Part shown: positions 25,911-36,738 of the stretch, piece after piece | How positions within the stretch are numbered: the first letter of the stretch is position 1 | How the letters are laid out: each line of letters starts with the position of its first letter | Source: Leclercia adecarboxylata | Lineage (GTDB): Bacteria > Pseudomonadota > Gammaproteobacteria > Enterobacterales > Enterobacteriaceae | Direction: 5' to 3' | NCBI GenBank assembly: GCA_901472455.1 | Contig: LR590464.1 | Span: forward strand, 3,348,001 to 3,412,000 | DNA: 64,000 nucleotides | The notes under the pieces: model-generated | Told to the model about the DNA's origin: nothing | What the model saw: the letters and a program-made list of their open reading frames with translations, nothing else | Databases searched by the model: none | Position numbers and translations under genes: made by a program

Positions 25911-25939
25911 AAAAAAAAACCCGCTCGAGTGAGCGGGTT
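25911..25939 (-). terminator. Intrinsic terminator of lysP
   Basis: On the minus strand AACCCGCTC and GAGCGGGTT pair over a 4-base loop, followed by nine T. Confidence 0.9.
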
Positions 25940-25956
25940 AAAGAGAGGCGTTGCGG

Positions 25957-27425
25957 TTATTTTTTGAAGCTATTCGGGAATTCCATTTCGCTATAGCTGA
26001 CAAACTTCGATCCCTTCGTCAGCTTGTAGCCGAACCAGATGATCAAGAACAGTGGGATACCAATATAGGTCGCTGCCACGCCGCCCCAGTCGATGGTGTC
26101 GGCCAGGAAGGCTTCGTAGTTCTGGCCCAGGGTGATAATCAGACACAGCACAAAGGCAAAGATCGGACCCAGCGGGAAGAACCCGGAGCGGTACGGCAGG
26201 TTGTTAATGTCGTAGCCCTGCTTCACATAGCCGCGACGGAAACGGTAGTGGCTGATAGCGATACCCAGCCAGGCGATAAAGCCCGTCATCCCCGAGGTAT
26301 TCAGCAGCCACAGGTAGACCGTCTGGTTACCAAACATTGAGGTCAGGAAACAGAGGCAGGCAATCACGGTGGTGGCATACAGCGCATTACGCGGCACGCC
26401 GCCTTTAGACAGCTTAGCGAAAATACGCGGCGCTTTGCCATCACAGGCCAGGGAGTAGAGCATACGGGTAGAGGCATACATCCCGGAGTTACCCGCCGAC
26501 AGTACCGCCGTCAGGATCACCGCATTCATTACCGCCGCCGCAGAGAGCAGACCGGCATGCTGGAACACCAGCGTAAACGGACTGACGCTGATATCTTTCA
26601 CGTCATTACGCAGCAGGCTTGGATCGGTATACGGAATGATCAGGCTAATAATCAGGATTGCGAACACATAGAACAGCAGGATACGCCAGAAGACCTGCCG
26701 CACCGCGCGCGGAATGTTCTTCTCCGGGTTCTCGGATTCACCGGCGGCAATGCCGATAAGTTCAGTCCCCTGGAAGGAGAAGCCAACGATCATCGCCACG
26801 CCAATCATCGCCGAGAAGCCCCCGGCAAAAGGCGCATCGTCAAGGGTCCAGTTGCTCCAGCCCGCAGGTTCAGTGCCTTTGAAGATGCCGACAATCATCG
26901 CCACACCCACGGCGATAAAGATGATCACTGTGGCGACTTTGATCAGCGAGAACCAGTATTCCGCTTCGCCAAAACCGCGCACGGAGATGTAGTTAAGCAG
27001 GAAGATCAGCCCCAGGAAGATAGCGCTCCAGATCCAGCCCGGCGTATCGGGGAACCACCAGGTCATCACCAGCTGCGATGCCACCAGATCCACGGCGATA
27101 GTCACCGCCCAGTTGTACCAGTAGTTCCAGCCCAGCGCGAAGCCAAAGCCCTCTTCCACATATTTCTGGCCATAGGTAGAAAAAGAACCGGATACCGGCA
27201 TGTACGCCGCCAGTTCGCCCAGGCTGGTCATCAGGAAATAGACCATCAAACCGATCAGGATATAAGAAAAGAGCGCGCCGCCAGGACCCGCTGCAGAAAT
27301 GGTCGCCCCAGAGGCGACAAAAGACCTGTACCGATAGAACCGCCAATGGCAATCATCGTCAGGTGACGCGCCTTGAGTTCGCGACGTAGCGCGGGCGCTT
27401 CTGTGGTTTTAGTTTCGGAAACCAT
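25957..27425 (-). CDS. lysP: LysP, lysine-specific permease
   Basis: Lysine:proton symporter of the APC family and partner of CadC in acid response. About 489 residues, 12 helices. Signatures: HLTMIAIGGSIGTGLF, MTSLGELAAYMPVSGSF, VGFSFQGTELIGIAAGESE and LSAGNSGMYASTRMLYSLA. A missing T near 27322 (GTGLFVASGATIS expected) is the only break. The start MVSETKTTEAPALRRELKA at 27425 matches E. coli. Confidence 0.96.
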
Positions 27426-27574
27426 ATGAAAATGCTGTCCATTCAAAAAATGAGGCGCGATTGTAGCAGACGATCGCCAGCGCTTCCGGCACAAATGCCC
27501 TGTTATAAGAGAGCTTCATGACCGGGCCAGGATTATAAGTAAAGCAGAGAATTAAATCGGTGCGAGGACGCGAT

Positions 27575-27598
27575 CCCGGCGGGCAGAACGCCGCCGGG
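27575..27598. repeat. GC-rich hairpin after yeiE
   Basis: CCCGGCGG and CCGCCGGG pair over an 8-base loop just after the yeiE stop. No T-run follows on the yeiE strand, so it is a weak or Rho-aided end, or a degenerate REP. Confidence 0.5.
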
Positions 27599-27603
27599 CG
27601 GGT

Positions 27604-28473
27604 TTACATTTCACAGTAACGCAGAAAACGCTGCAGGGAGTTCGAGAGGTGCTTCTGGCGATGATGGATACGCCACAGGGTACGCACCAGCTTGTTCGGC
27701 AGCGGAACGGGGATCTCCACCAGCGTGCCGCTCTCCAGTTGTTCGGCAATCACCCGACGCGACAGGCAGCTGATGCCGAGGCCGTGGCGCACCGCATGTT
27801 TGATCGCCTCTGAATTGCCCAGCTCCATACCCATATGAAACTGCGGCAGATGCGACAGCAGCAGATAATCGACGATCTCCCGCGTGCCGGATCCCTGCTC
27901 GCGTAAAATCCACGGTGCCTGCGCCAGCCGTTCCAGCGTCACCTCCTGCTGTAATAAAGAAGAGGCCGGCGAGGCGAAGACCACCAGCTCATCCTCCAGC
28001 CAGGGGTCGGCAATGATGTCGGCGTTGTGGCACGGGCCTTCGATAAGACCGATATCAACCCGAAAATCGATCACGGCGTTGATCACATCCTGGCTATTGC
28101 CGACGCTCATCTCCAGCGGTAACCCCGGGAAATCACGGCGGTAGCGGGCAATCACCTCCGGCAGAATATAGTTGCCGATGGTGCTGCTGGCAAAAACGCG
28201 AATGGCGCCATTATCTTCACGAAACAGCTGTTCAATCTCGATGGTCTGCTCCAGCAGGGCCAACGCGCGGGGATAGAGCAAGCGCCCGTGTTCGTTGACC
28301 ACCAGCCGCTTCCCTACCCTGTCAAAGAGCTGAACCCCCAGCTGGCCTTCGAGATCGGTCAGGGCGGCGCTGACCGCAGACTGCGACAGCGCCAGCATCT
28401 GCGAGGCCTGCGTGGTCGAGCCGCTTTTCAGCACCTCAGCAAAGACCTCAAGCTGGCGTAACGTAATGTGCAT
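27604..28473 (-). CDS. yeiE: YeiE, LysR-type regulator
   Basis: Intact 289-residue LysR-family regulator. N-terminal winged helix: [38 protein letters not shown]. The effector domain follows ([29 protein letters not shown]). It is divergent from yeiH with 122 bases between, the usual arrangement in which the LysR protein controls the neighbour; in other enterobacteria it has been linked to sulfite response and iron homeostasis. Confidence 0.94.
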   Translation of the reverse strand: MHITLRQLEVFAEVLKSGSTTQASQMLALSQSAVSAALTDLEGQLGVQLFDRVGKRLVVNEHGRLLYPRALALLEQTIEIEQLFREDNGAIRVFASSTIGNYILPEVIARYRRDFPGLPLEMSVGNSQDVINAVIDFRVDIGLIEGPCHNADIIADPWLEDELVVFASPASSLLQQEVTLERLAQAPWILREQGSGTREIVDYLLLSHLPQFHMGMELGNSEAIKHAVRHGLGISCLSRRVIAEQLESGTLVEIPVPLPNKLVRTLWRIHHRQKHLSNSLQRFLRYCEM

Positions 28474-28491
28474 AGTTGTCGTCCGATAAGA

Positions 28492-28506
28492 TAAGCGTCC
28501 TGCTTA
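28492..28506. promoter_or_regulatory. Candidate YeiE binding palindrome
   Basis: TAAGC-gtcct-GCTTA is a 5-5-5 inverted repeat 19 bases upstream of yeiE in the divergent yeiE/yeiH space. This is the symmetry and place expected of a LysR-type site. Inferred. Confidence 0.45.
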
Positions 28507-28595
28507 CCACTTATAAAGATTAATTATAAATATATAATCAATTTTATTTTTAAACCAGCGCGCCGTAATCTTTAGCCAGAGAAAAGGAGAAGGTT

Positions 28596-29641
28596 ATGAC
28601 AACACTCACTCTGGAACATCATCGTACAGTGTGGCACTACATTCCGGGCTTAGCGCTGAGCGCGCTGGTCACCGGCGTTGCGTTATGGGCGGCAGTATTC
28701 CGGCGGTTGCCGGGGCGGGATTCAGCGCCCTGACGCTGGCCATCCTGCTGGGGATGGTCATCGGCAATACGGTCTATCCGCAGATTTACAAGCCGTGTGA
28801 TGGCGGCGTGATCTTCGCCAAACAGCACCTGCTGCGCCTCGGGATCATCCTTTATGGTTTTCGCCTGACCTTCGCGCAGATTGCCGATGTGGGGGTCAGC
28901 GGGATTGTCATCGACGTATTAACCCTGACCAGCACATTTACACTGGCCTGCGTTATTGGCCAGAAAGTGTTCGGACTGGACAAACAGACCAGCTGGTTGA
29001 TTGGTGCCGGGAGCAGCATTTGCGGTGCCGCGGCAGTGCTGGCGACCGAGCCGGTGGTGAAGGCCGAGTCCAGTAAGGTGACGGTTGCCGTCGCGACAGT
29101 GGTGATCTTCGGTACGCTGGCGATCTTCCTCTATCCGGCGATGTATCCGCTGGTGGCACACTGGTTTAGCCCGGAGACCTACGGGATTTACATCGGCTCG
29201 ACGATGCACGAAGTGGCCCAGGTTGTAGCAGCCGGTCACGCCATTAACCCGGAAGCGGAAAATGCGGCGGTGATTGCCAAAATGCTGCGGGTGATGATGC
29301 TGGCCCCCTTCCTGCTGATCCTGGCGGCAAGGGTCAAACACCTCGCCCCGGCAGGCAGCGGCCAGAAGAGCAAAATCACCATTCCGTGGTTTGCGATCCT
29401 GTTTATTGCGGTGGCGGTGTTTAACTCGTTCCATCTGTTGCCAAAAGCCGTGGTGGATATGCTGGTGACGCTGGATACGGTGCTGCTGGCCATGGCGATG
29501 GCGGCGCTGGGCTTAACCACCCACGTCAGCGCCCTGAAAAAAGCCGGGGCTAAACCGCTGCTGATGGCACTGCTGCTCTTCGTCTGGCTGATTGTAGGCG
29601 GGGGAGCCATTAACCTGGCGGTTCATAGCCTGCTGGCATAA
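28596..29641 (+). CDS. yeiH: YeiH, UPF0324 membrane protein
   Basis: About 349 residues with ten or so helices; family of putative sulfate/sulfite exporters. Conserved parts: [21 protein letters not shown] split over two helices, [20 protein letters not shown] and [21 protein letters not shown] missing G near 28687 ([14 protein letters not shown] expected) breaks the frame after 30 residues. ATG at 28596 has AAGGAGAAGG upstream. Divergent from yeiE. Confidence 0.93.
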
Positions 29642-29706
29642 ACCACTTCATCCTTCTCCTGTTAACCCGCTATCATAAGCGTTTGTGGGTTAACAGGAGT
29701 CCCTGT

Positions 29707-30564
29707 ATGAAATATGTTGGAGCACACGTCAGTGCTGCTGGCGGCCTGGCGAATGCCGCCATTCGTGCCGCCGAAATTGAGGCGACCGCCTTCGCCCTGT
29801 TCACCAAAAACCAGCGCCAGTGGCGTGCCGCCCCCTTAACCACTCAGGTGATTGATGAGTTCAAAGCGGCCTGCGAAAAATACCATTTCACTTCCGGCCA
29901 GATCCTGCCGCACGACAGCTACCTGATTAACCTCGGCCACCCGGTTCAGGAGGCGCTGGAGAAGTCACGTGAGGCTTTCCTCGATGAGATGCAGCGCTGC
30001 GAGCAGCTCGGTCTGACGCTGTTGAACTTCCACCCGGGCAGCCATCTGACGCAAATTGATGAAGACGCCTGCCTGGCGCGGATCGCCGAGTCGATCAATA
30101 TCGTGCTGGAGAAGACGCAAGGGGTAACGGCGGTGATTGAAAATACCGCCGGACAGGGCAGCAACCTCGGTTTCCGCTTTGAACATCTGGCGGCCATTAT
30201 TGACGGTGTTGAAGATAAAACCCGCGTTGGCGTCTGCATTGATACCTGCCATGCCTTTGCCGCCGGTTACGATCTGCGCAGCATAGAAGAATGTACAAAG
30301 ACCTTCGCGGAATTCGAACGGATTGTTGGCTTTGAGTATCTGCGCGGAATGCACCTCAACGATGCGAAAAGCGCCTTTGGCAGCCGCGTTGACCGCCACC
30401 ACAGCCTGGGTGAAGGCAACATCGGCCACGATGCGTTCCGCTTTATCATGCAGGACCCGCGTTTCGACGGCATTCCGATGGTGCTGGAAACCATCAATCC
30501 GGATATCTGGGCAGAAGAGATCGCCTGGCTGAAAGCACAACAGTACACCGAGGCCACCGCATAA
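29707..30564 (+). CDS. nfo: Endonuclease IV
   Basis: Zinc AP endonuclease of base excision repair, 285 residues, intact. Metal ligands are visible: [50 protein letters not shown] and [11 protein letters not shown]. The start [13 protein letters not shown] at 29707 follows AACAGGAGTCCC. The yeiI remnant starts 2 bases after its stop. Confidence 0.97.
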   Translation: MKYVGAHVSAAGGLANAAIRAAEIEATAFALFTKNQRQWRAAPLTTQVIDEFKAACEKYHFTSGQILPHDSYLINLGHPVQEALEKSREAFLDEMQRCEQLGLTLLNFHPGSHLTQIDEDACLARIAESINIVLEKTQGVTAVIENTAGQGSNLGFRFEHLAAIIDGVEDKTRVGVCIDTCHAFAAGYDLRSIEECTKTFAEFERIVGFEYLRGMHLNDAKSAFGSRVDRHHSLGEGNIGHDAFRFIMQDPRFDGIPMVLETINPDIWAEEIAWLKAQQYTEATA

Positions 30565-30566
30565 GG

Positions 30567-30890
30567 ATGAACGAAAGGGAAACGCCGATCCTGCGGCGCA
30601 CCCCTTTTATTCAACAGCCTGACAAGACCCTTGATCTCAGCCGTTCGCGCATTGCTGGCACACCTCATGGAGTGAATGCGCAAAGGGGCAATCACAGACA
30701 AGGGTTGTATCCTCACCGAACAGGATGATTGTGTCGTGCTCGCGCCATCCATATGGATATACGGGGTATGGCCGACATTCGCTTCCCTGAATCTTCATCT
30801 CATCCGGGAGCTATTCAGTACGCAGCGGGTGGCGTGGCGCGGAACATCGCCCGTCACCTGCCGCGGTAGTGTCGCTACCCGCCCTGCCCC
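30567..30890 (+). pseudogene. yeiI: Remnant of yeiI (PfkB-type sugar kinase), C-terminal two thirds missing
   Basis: Starting 2 bases after nfo, as in E. coli, the sequence encodes in shifted frames the N-terminal winged-helix part (HPFIQQ, DLSRSRIA, HLMELMRKGAITDKG), then ILTEQDDCVVLA, MDIRGMADIRFPE and AAGGVARNIARHL. After about 105 residues homology stops, roughly 250 codons short, and the fru terminator follows within 60 bases. The indels may be errors, but the loss of some 750 bases is not a base-calling artefact. The kinase domain is absent, so no function is expected. Confidence 0.8.
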
Positions 30891-30932
30891 TTCTGTTCGA
30901 CAAAAGCGTTTGATTCGTTGCACGTTTAAATG

Positions 30933-30966
30933 CAAAAAAAAGGGCAGAGTCGCCTCTGCCCTTTTT
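30933..30966 (-). terminator. Intrinsic terminator of the fru operon
   Basis: AAGGGCAGAG and CTCTGCCCTT pair over a 4-base loop. On the minus strand it is followed by eight T, and on the plus strand by five T, so it may also end readthrough from nfo/yeiI. Confidence 0.9.
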
Positions 30967-30979
30967 GAATGAAGAATGC

Positions 30980-32681
30980 TTATGCGGCTTCGCGGCAACC
31001 CACCTCAGCTTCCGGGCGTTTCAGCACCGCGTAAGAGAGACCTGCCACCAGCGTACCGGCGATAATTGCAAGCAGGTAACCCAGCACCGGGGTAATCGCA
31101 CCCCGGGATCAGCAGAACAAACAGACCACCGTGCGGCGCCATCAGTTTTGCGCCAACCGCCATGGAGATGGCACCGGTCACGGCACCGCCGACGATACAG
31201 CACGGCAGAACGCGCATCGGGTCACGAGCCGCAAACGGGATAGCCCCTTCGGTGATGAAGCACAGGGCCGAGAACCAGCGCCGCTTTACCACCTTCCTGC
31301 TGCGCCTTGTCGAATTTACGACGGGCAACGAGGGTCGCCAGGCCCAGCGCCAGCGGTGGCACCATACCCGCAGCCATGATGGCCGCCATCGGTGCATAAG
31401 TCTGGGTACTCAGCAGGCCAACACCAAAACGCATAGGCTGCTTTGTTCACCGGACCACCCATATCGGTACACATCATCGCCCCGAGGATTGCACCCAGCA
31501 GGACCGCATTGGCGGTACCCATGGTTTGCAGCCAGTGGGTCAGGCCTTCGAGGATACCCGCAACCGGTTTACCGATCAGGTAGATCATGGGCCAGACCAA
31601 CAATCAGGCTGGAGAACAGCGGAATGATCAGGATCGGTTTCAGGGCTTCCATGCTTTGCGGCAGTTTCAGCTTCGAACTAATCAGCTTCGCCACGTAGCC
31701 TGCGAGGAAGCCGGCGATGATCCCGCCGATAAAGCCAGAACCGGTGCTCACCGCCAGCATACCGCCGATCAGACCCGGGGTCAGACCTGGACGGTCAGCG
31801 ATGGAGAACGCAATGTAACCTGCCAGCACAGGCACCATCAGCGCGAACGCCGAGCCACCACCAATCTGCATTAATGCCGCTGCCAGGGTGTTTGGCTCTT
31901 TGAACGCCTCGATACCAAAGGCGAAGGAGAGCGCGATACAGAGACCACCTGCCACAACCATCGGCAGCATGTAGGAGACGCCTGTCAGCAGGTGACGATA
32001 GGCCCCGGCAGACTCTTTCTTGCCTTCGGAAGCCGAAGACGCGGTATTACCCGCAGGCTGGAACAGTTTCGCTTCTGCCTGCGCTTTATCCAGTTCCTGG
32101 GCCGTTTTCTTCAGCGCCAGACCGGTTGAGGTGCGATACATCGGTTTACCGGCAAACTTCGCCAGATCCACTTCGATATCCGCCGCCACGATCACCAGGT
32201 CCGCTGCCGCCACCTCTTCCGGGGTGATAGCATTGCCTGCGCCCACTGAACCGCGGGTTTCAACTTTTACCCACCAGCCGCGTTTTTTGGCTTCGGTTTC
32301 AATGGCTTCTGCGGCCATAAAGGTGTGCGCTACGCCAGTTGGGCAGGCAGTGACCGCCACCACGCGTTTCGGACCGCTGGTCACAGCCGTTGCCGGTTCC
32401 GCCGCGACAGGTGCGGTATACAGCGCCGCATGGCCTTTCGCTTCGCTCAGGAACAGTTCCGGGTGGGCGACTGCGCGATTGATATCGCCCAGCCACACTT
32501 TTTTGCCGTTCAGTGAACTGTCGGCCGGGATCGTGTCGCCCAGTACAATGACCAGTTCGGCATCGCCCGGGTTATCGATAAAATCAAGGTGTGCTTTATG
32601 CCCCGCTGAACCCAGCAAGGTTTTCGCCATATAAGCGCGCGCCTGTCCGAGTGCAGAGTCAATAATCAGCAGCGTTTTCAT
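30980..32681 (-). CDS. fruA: FruA, PTS fructose EIIB'BC
   Basis: Fructose permease producing fructose-1-phosphate, about 567 residues. Two B domains: B' at the N-terminus ([19 protein letters not shown]) and B with its phospho-Cys in [20 protein letters not shown]. The C domain has helices such as [20 protein letters not shown] and [20 protein letters not shown]. Frame breaks near 31590, 31430, 31270 and 31105; C-terminus [12 protein letters not shown]. Last gene of fruBKA, 16 bases after fruK. Confidence 0.94.
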
Positions 32682-32697
32682 TATGCCTCTCCTGCTG

Positions 32698-33636
32698 TCA
32701 GTTAAAGGGTTTCAAGTCAACGCGCGCCATCATCGCGGCTAACTGGGTACGATCGGTAATCCCGACATTGCTCTGGCTGACAGCCAGGGCAGCAACGGCG
32801 GTGGCAAGACGTAATGTGTGTTCACTGGATTCGCGCATCAGCAGGCCATAGATCAACCCGCCGACCATCGAATCGCCTGCACCCACGGTACTGACCACTT
32901 CCATCGATGGCGGTTTGGCGATCCATTCGCCGGACGCGTTAACCCACAGCGCGCCCTCTGCGCCCAGAGAGATCACCACATGCGCGATACCCTGCTCACG
33001 TAAAGCATGGGCGGCGTCAATCACATCTTTTAAGTCTGGCAGCTTACGGCCAGCCCAGATCTCAAGTTCGCGACGATTAGGTTTCACCAACCACGGCGCT
33101 GCTTTCAGACCCGCCACCAGCGCATCGCGGCTGCTGTCAAAGATGATGCATGGGCACTGGCTACGCAGGCGCGTCATCCAGTCGGTAAAGGCTTCCGGGC
33201 TGACGCCGGACGGCAGGCTGCCGCTGACGCAGACCATGTCGAACTGACCAAGCCAGGTCAGGGAGTCATTCACAAAACGCTCCCAGTCGGCCTGGGTGAC
33301 TTCAAAACCGGAGAAGTTCAGGTCGGTCACTTCGCCATCTTTTTCGGTCAATTTCACGTTGATGCGGGTACGGCCCTGCACCACCTGAAAACGGTTGGCG
33401 ATCCCCAGCTCGCTGAACAGCTGCTGGAAACCATCCTGGTTATCTTTGCCGAGGAAGCCGCCGACGGTGACGTCAATCCCGAGATCCTTCAGCACTTTTG
33501 CAACGTTAATCCCTTTACCTGCCGCGTGCAGGCCAGTGGTACGCACGAGGTTAACTTCGCCGCGTTCGATTTCCGGGCAAAAGCCCACGAGGTCGTAAGC
33601 CGGGTTCAGCGTAATAGTGGCAACACGTCTGCTCAT
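32698..33636 (-). CDS. fruK: 1-phosphofructokinase
   Basis: PfkB-family kinase making fructose-1,6-bisphosphate from fructose-1-phosphate; its substrate is the Cra inducer. Intact, 312 residues. Family motifs: GLHAAGKGINVAKVLKDLG near the N-terminus and VSTVGAGDSMVGGLIYGLL (anion hole and catalytic Asp) near residue 250. Its ATG shares a base with the fruB stop (TAATG), so translation is coupled. Confidence 0.97.
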   Translation of the reverse strand: MSRRVATITLNPAYDLVGFCPEIERGEVNLVRTTGLHAAGKGINVAKVLKDLGIDVTVGGFLGKDNQDGFQQLFSELGIANRFQVVQGRTRINVKLTEKDGEVTDLNFSGFEVTQADWERFVNDSLTWLGQFDMVCVSGSLPSGVSPEAFTDWMTRLRSQCPCIIFDSSRDALVAGLKAAPWLVKPNRRELEIWAGRKLPDLKDVIDAAHALREQGIAHVVISLGAEGALWVNASGEWIAKPPSMEVVSTVGAGDSMVGGLIYGLLMRESSEHTLRLATAVAALAVSQSNVGITDRTQLAAMMARVDLKPFN

Positions 33637-34767
33637 TATGCACCCTCCCCCAGACCGGCCGCGATGGCGTCGCCAATCGCTTTCAGCGCCTGTTCAGCAT
33701 CCGCACCCTGCGCGGTGAAACGCAGGCGATGGCCTTTCTTCACGCCCAGCGCAACCACTTTCATCAGGCTGCGACCGTTGGCCGGTTTACCGCTGCCGTC
33801 GAGATTGGTGACGGTAACGTCGCTGTTGAACTGCTTAATGGTATTCACCAGCATGGTGCCCGGACGGGCGTGCAGACCATGTTCGTTACGTACCACAAAT
33901 TCAGCGCTCAGCAGCTCATCGGTATTCACATCATCGCTGGTCAGCAGCGCCAGCAAGGTAGCGGCATCGGCTTTCAGCAGTTGTTCAGCTTTTTTGTTCA
34001 GCAGCAGGTCGCTCAGGCGCTTCAGCACCTCTACCGGCTGTTCATCGGCCATGGAAACAGTCACCAGCATGGCGGTGGTGTCTCCGGCGGTATCAAACGC
34101 GGTAGCCGCACGGCTGACGGCGATAGCGCTGCGCAGGTTGCCTTCAGCACAGTCGTTCAGCCAGACGCCCTGACCGAGGTTCAGCGGTTTGTCGTTAATC
34201 GCATGGGCAACAAAAGTGGTATCGACAGCACCCGCTTCTTTCAGGCGACCGGCGTTGAGCGCCTGCAGGGTCACCAGATCGGAAGCCACCACGTCCAGGG
34301 TCAGCATGTCGTTATCCAGTTTCAGGGCTTCGCTCTGCTTTTCACCCATCAGCAAGGCACGCAGCTCTTCGGCGGTGGTCGCGGATTTGAGTTGTTCAGC
34401 CACCGCGTCGTCGCTCAGCACGTGCGTCAGCTGACGCAGCAGGCCGAGGTGTTCGTCGCTGCTGGCGGCAATACCAATGGCGACATAGGCTACCTGGCCT
34501 TCACCCCAGAGCACGCCCTGCGGGAACTGATAAACCTGAACGCCGGTTTTCAGTACCTGATCACGGGTTATCGGTGGTGCCATGCGGAATGGCGATGCCA
34601 TTGCCAAGGAAGGTTGAGGTTTGCTGTTCGCGAGCGAGCATGCCGTCAACATAGCCGTTGCCGACATTGCCTGCCTGCACCAGCGCTGCGGCGATCTGCC
34701 GGATAGCCTCTTCTTTTGATCCGGCCTGCTCGCCCGGATGGATGTCCTGCACGGATAACTGGAACAT
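33636..34767 (-). CDS. fruB: FruB, diphosphoryl transfer protein (EIIA-M-HPr)
   Basis: Cytoplasmic PTS protein that brings phosphate to FruA. EIIA domain with its His in [11 protein letters not shown] (about residue 62), a linker domain, and a C-terminal HPr domain with phospho-His in [11 protein letters not shown] and the LMKV helix after NGRS. A one-base change near 34569 separates residues 1-66 from the rest; total about 376. The start [14 protein letters not shown] matches E. coli. First gene of fruBKA. Confidence 0.95.
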
Positions 34768-34789
34768 GATTCTCCACTCCTGCTGAAAT

Positions 34790-34869
34790 TGAATCGATTC
34801 AGCTTAGATAAGAAAAAATACGCTATTTTGGGTTGGCAAACAGATACCGGATAGCGCTGAAACGTTTCA
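34790..34869 (-). promoter_or_regulatory. fru control region: two perfect Cra (FruR) operators
   Basis: TGAATCGATTCA (34790-34801) and TGAAACGTTTCA (34858-34869) are both perfect 12-bp palindromes matching the Cra consensus. Centres are 68 bases apart, 23 and 91 bases upstream of the fruB ATG. E. coli fruB also has two such operators. Fructose-1-phosphate would relieve repression. Confidence 0.9.
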
Positions 34870-35139
34870 AGAAGTCTTGCTCTTTCTACAAAAGCTTGCA
34901 AGTAAAGTTACAATTCAGCATACAAAAAATTAGATGTGCAGCACGTTTTGTTGGCAGGCAGCGCATTTTTACAAATCTGTTTTGAAATCCACCGCTCTGT
35001 TTCAGCAACTTCAGCAAAAGCGGAAAACCTTTTGAAAGGGGATTTTGATTTTTCGTGGGATGAATGATCCGGTTTTTCTGTCTATTTTCTGACAAGCGGC
35101 GTAAACTCCGCCTTTCTTTCATATCACTGATACAGAAAC
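34870..35139. other. Gene-free region before setB
   Basis: About 270 AT-rich bases between the fru operators and the setB start. No ribosome-site-supported frame on either strand. It should hold the setB promoter; in E. coli the sugar-phosphate stress system (SgrS/SgrR) acts on the related setA, but I see no such gene here. Confidence 0.5.
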
Positions 35140-36323
35140 ATGCACACGACCCCCGCCGCCGTCCCCCGGAAGTCATTTGATTTGACCTCATCGGCGTTTT
35201 TGATTGTTGCCTTCCTCACCGGTATCGCCGGTGCGTTACAAACCCCTACGCTGAGTCTGTTCCTCACGAACGAGGTTCATGCCCGTCCAGCCATGGTTGG
35301 CTTCTTCTTTACTGGCAGCGCCATCATCGGCATTCTGGTCAGCCAGTTTCTGGCCGGGCGTTCGGATAAGAAAGGTGACCGCAAGTCCCTGATCGTTTTT
35401 TGCTGCCTGATGGGCGTTTTTGCCTGCCTGCTGTTCGCCTGGAATCGTAACTATTTCGTGTTGCTGTTTGTCGGCGTGTTTCTTAGTAGCTTTGGCTCCA
35501 CCGCCAACCCGCAGCTCTTTGCCTTAGCCCGCGAACACGCAGACCATACCGGCCGCGAAGCGGTGATGTTCAGCTCGATCCTGCGCGCTCAGGTGTCACT
35601 GGCATGGGTCGTCGGGCCGCCGCTGGCTTACGCCCTGGCGATGGGGTTTGGTTTTCCGGCAATGTATCTCAGCGCCGCGGTGGCGTTTGTGGTCTGTGGG
35701 GCGATGGTCTGGTTTTTCCTGCCGACGATGCGCAAAGAGCCGAAGCTGGCGACCGGGGTGCTGGAATCACCGCGCCGCAACCGTCGCGACGCCCTGCTAC
35801 TGTTTACCATCTGCACGTTAATGTGGGGGCACTAACAGCCTGTACATCATCAATATGCCGCTGTTCATTATTAATGAGCTGCATCTGTCCGAGAAACTGG
35901 CGGGGGTGATGATGGGGACGGCGGCCGGGCTGGAGATCCCGACCATGCTGATCGCCGGTTACTATGCAAAACGCTTCGGGAAACGCTTCCTGATGCGCAT
36001 TGCTGCCGTCGCCGGACTCCTGTTTTTACGTCGGGATGCTGACCGCCCATTCGCCCGCGCTGCTGCTGGGGTTACAGCTGCTGAACGCGATTTATATCGG
36101 CATTCTCGCCGGGATCGGCATGCTCTACTTCCAGGATCTGATGCCGGGACAGGCGGGTGCTGCGACCACGCTATACACCAATACCACCCGCGTGGGCTGG
36201 ATTATCGCCGGCTCCATGGCCGGGGTCGTCGCCGAGATCTGGAGCTATCACGCCGTGTTCTGGATTGCGCTGGGGATGTGCATCCTGACGACGCTCTGCC
36301 TGACGCGCATTAAGGATATTTAA
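35140..36323 (+). CDS. setB: SetB, sugar efflux transporter
   Basis: MFS exporter of the SET family (lactose/glucose efflux), about 393 residues and 12 helices. Signatures: [48 protein letters not shown] and [19 protein letters not shown]. Extra bases near 35830 (GGGGG) and 36022 (TTTTT) break the frame. Its stop overlaps the yeiW stop on the other strand. Confidence 0.94.
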
Positions 36324-36575
36324 GGCGCGGTGAGCGCCTCGAGGTCAAGCAGCCAGGTCATGGCCTGGGTACGCGAGGTGCTGCACATTTCGAGCGACGG
36401 CTGCAGGCTGGCGCACACTTTGGGCCGCAGCGGCGAGCCAAAGATTTTGCAGCGCTGTTGCGCGTCAAGCTGTACGCAGGGGGTATTGGCAGGTTTGCCG
36501 TTGGGCATCCCCGGGGATGGGGCTGGAGATGGAGGGCGCGGTGCAACATGCTCCGCAGTCCGAACGGCAATCCAT
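36320..36575 (-). CDS. yeiW: YeiW, UPF0153 cysteine-cluster protein
   Basis: About 84 residues of the zinc/iron-chelating UPF0153 (YkgJ-like) family. The start [19 protein letters not shown] carries the CxxxCxxCC cluster, with further Cys in [26 protein letters not shown] and LEMC. An extra G near 36511 (PGMPNGKP) breaks the frame. Convergent with setB, ends overlapping by three bases. Confidence 0.88.
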
Positions 36576-36738
36576 ATACGTACGTTACCTGAAAGAAAGC
36601 CGCTCCCGCGGGCGTGACGCGCACAGTAACACCTTTTGCGTATTGATAGCAAAAGCCACGAAATCCACTTGCCTGAAATGCCGCGCGCGAGTACTTTGAC
36701 GCGATATTTTTGACCTTCCCGTGAACAGGATTACTGCA

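Noticed and set aside
27575..27598. yeiE terminator
   Set aside because: Strong stem but no T-run on the yeiE strand, so listed only as a hairpin.
30676..30972. 98-codon frame after nfo as a new gene
   Set aside because: Its first part is a piece of yeiI and its last part runs through the fru terminator stem.
34886..35191. 101-codon minus-strand frame between fruB and setB
   Set aside because: Overlaps the setB start and the fru upstream region, with low-complexity basic composition; not a gene.
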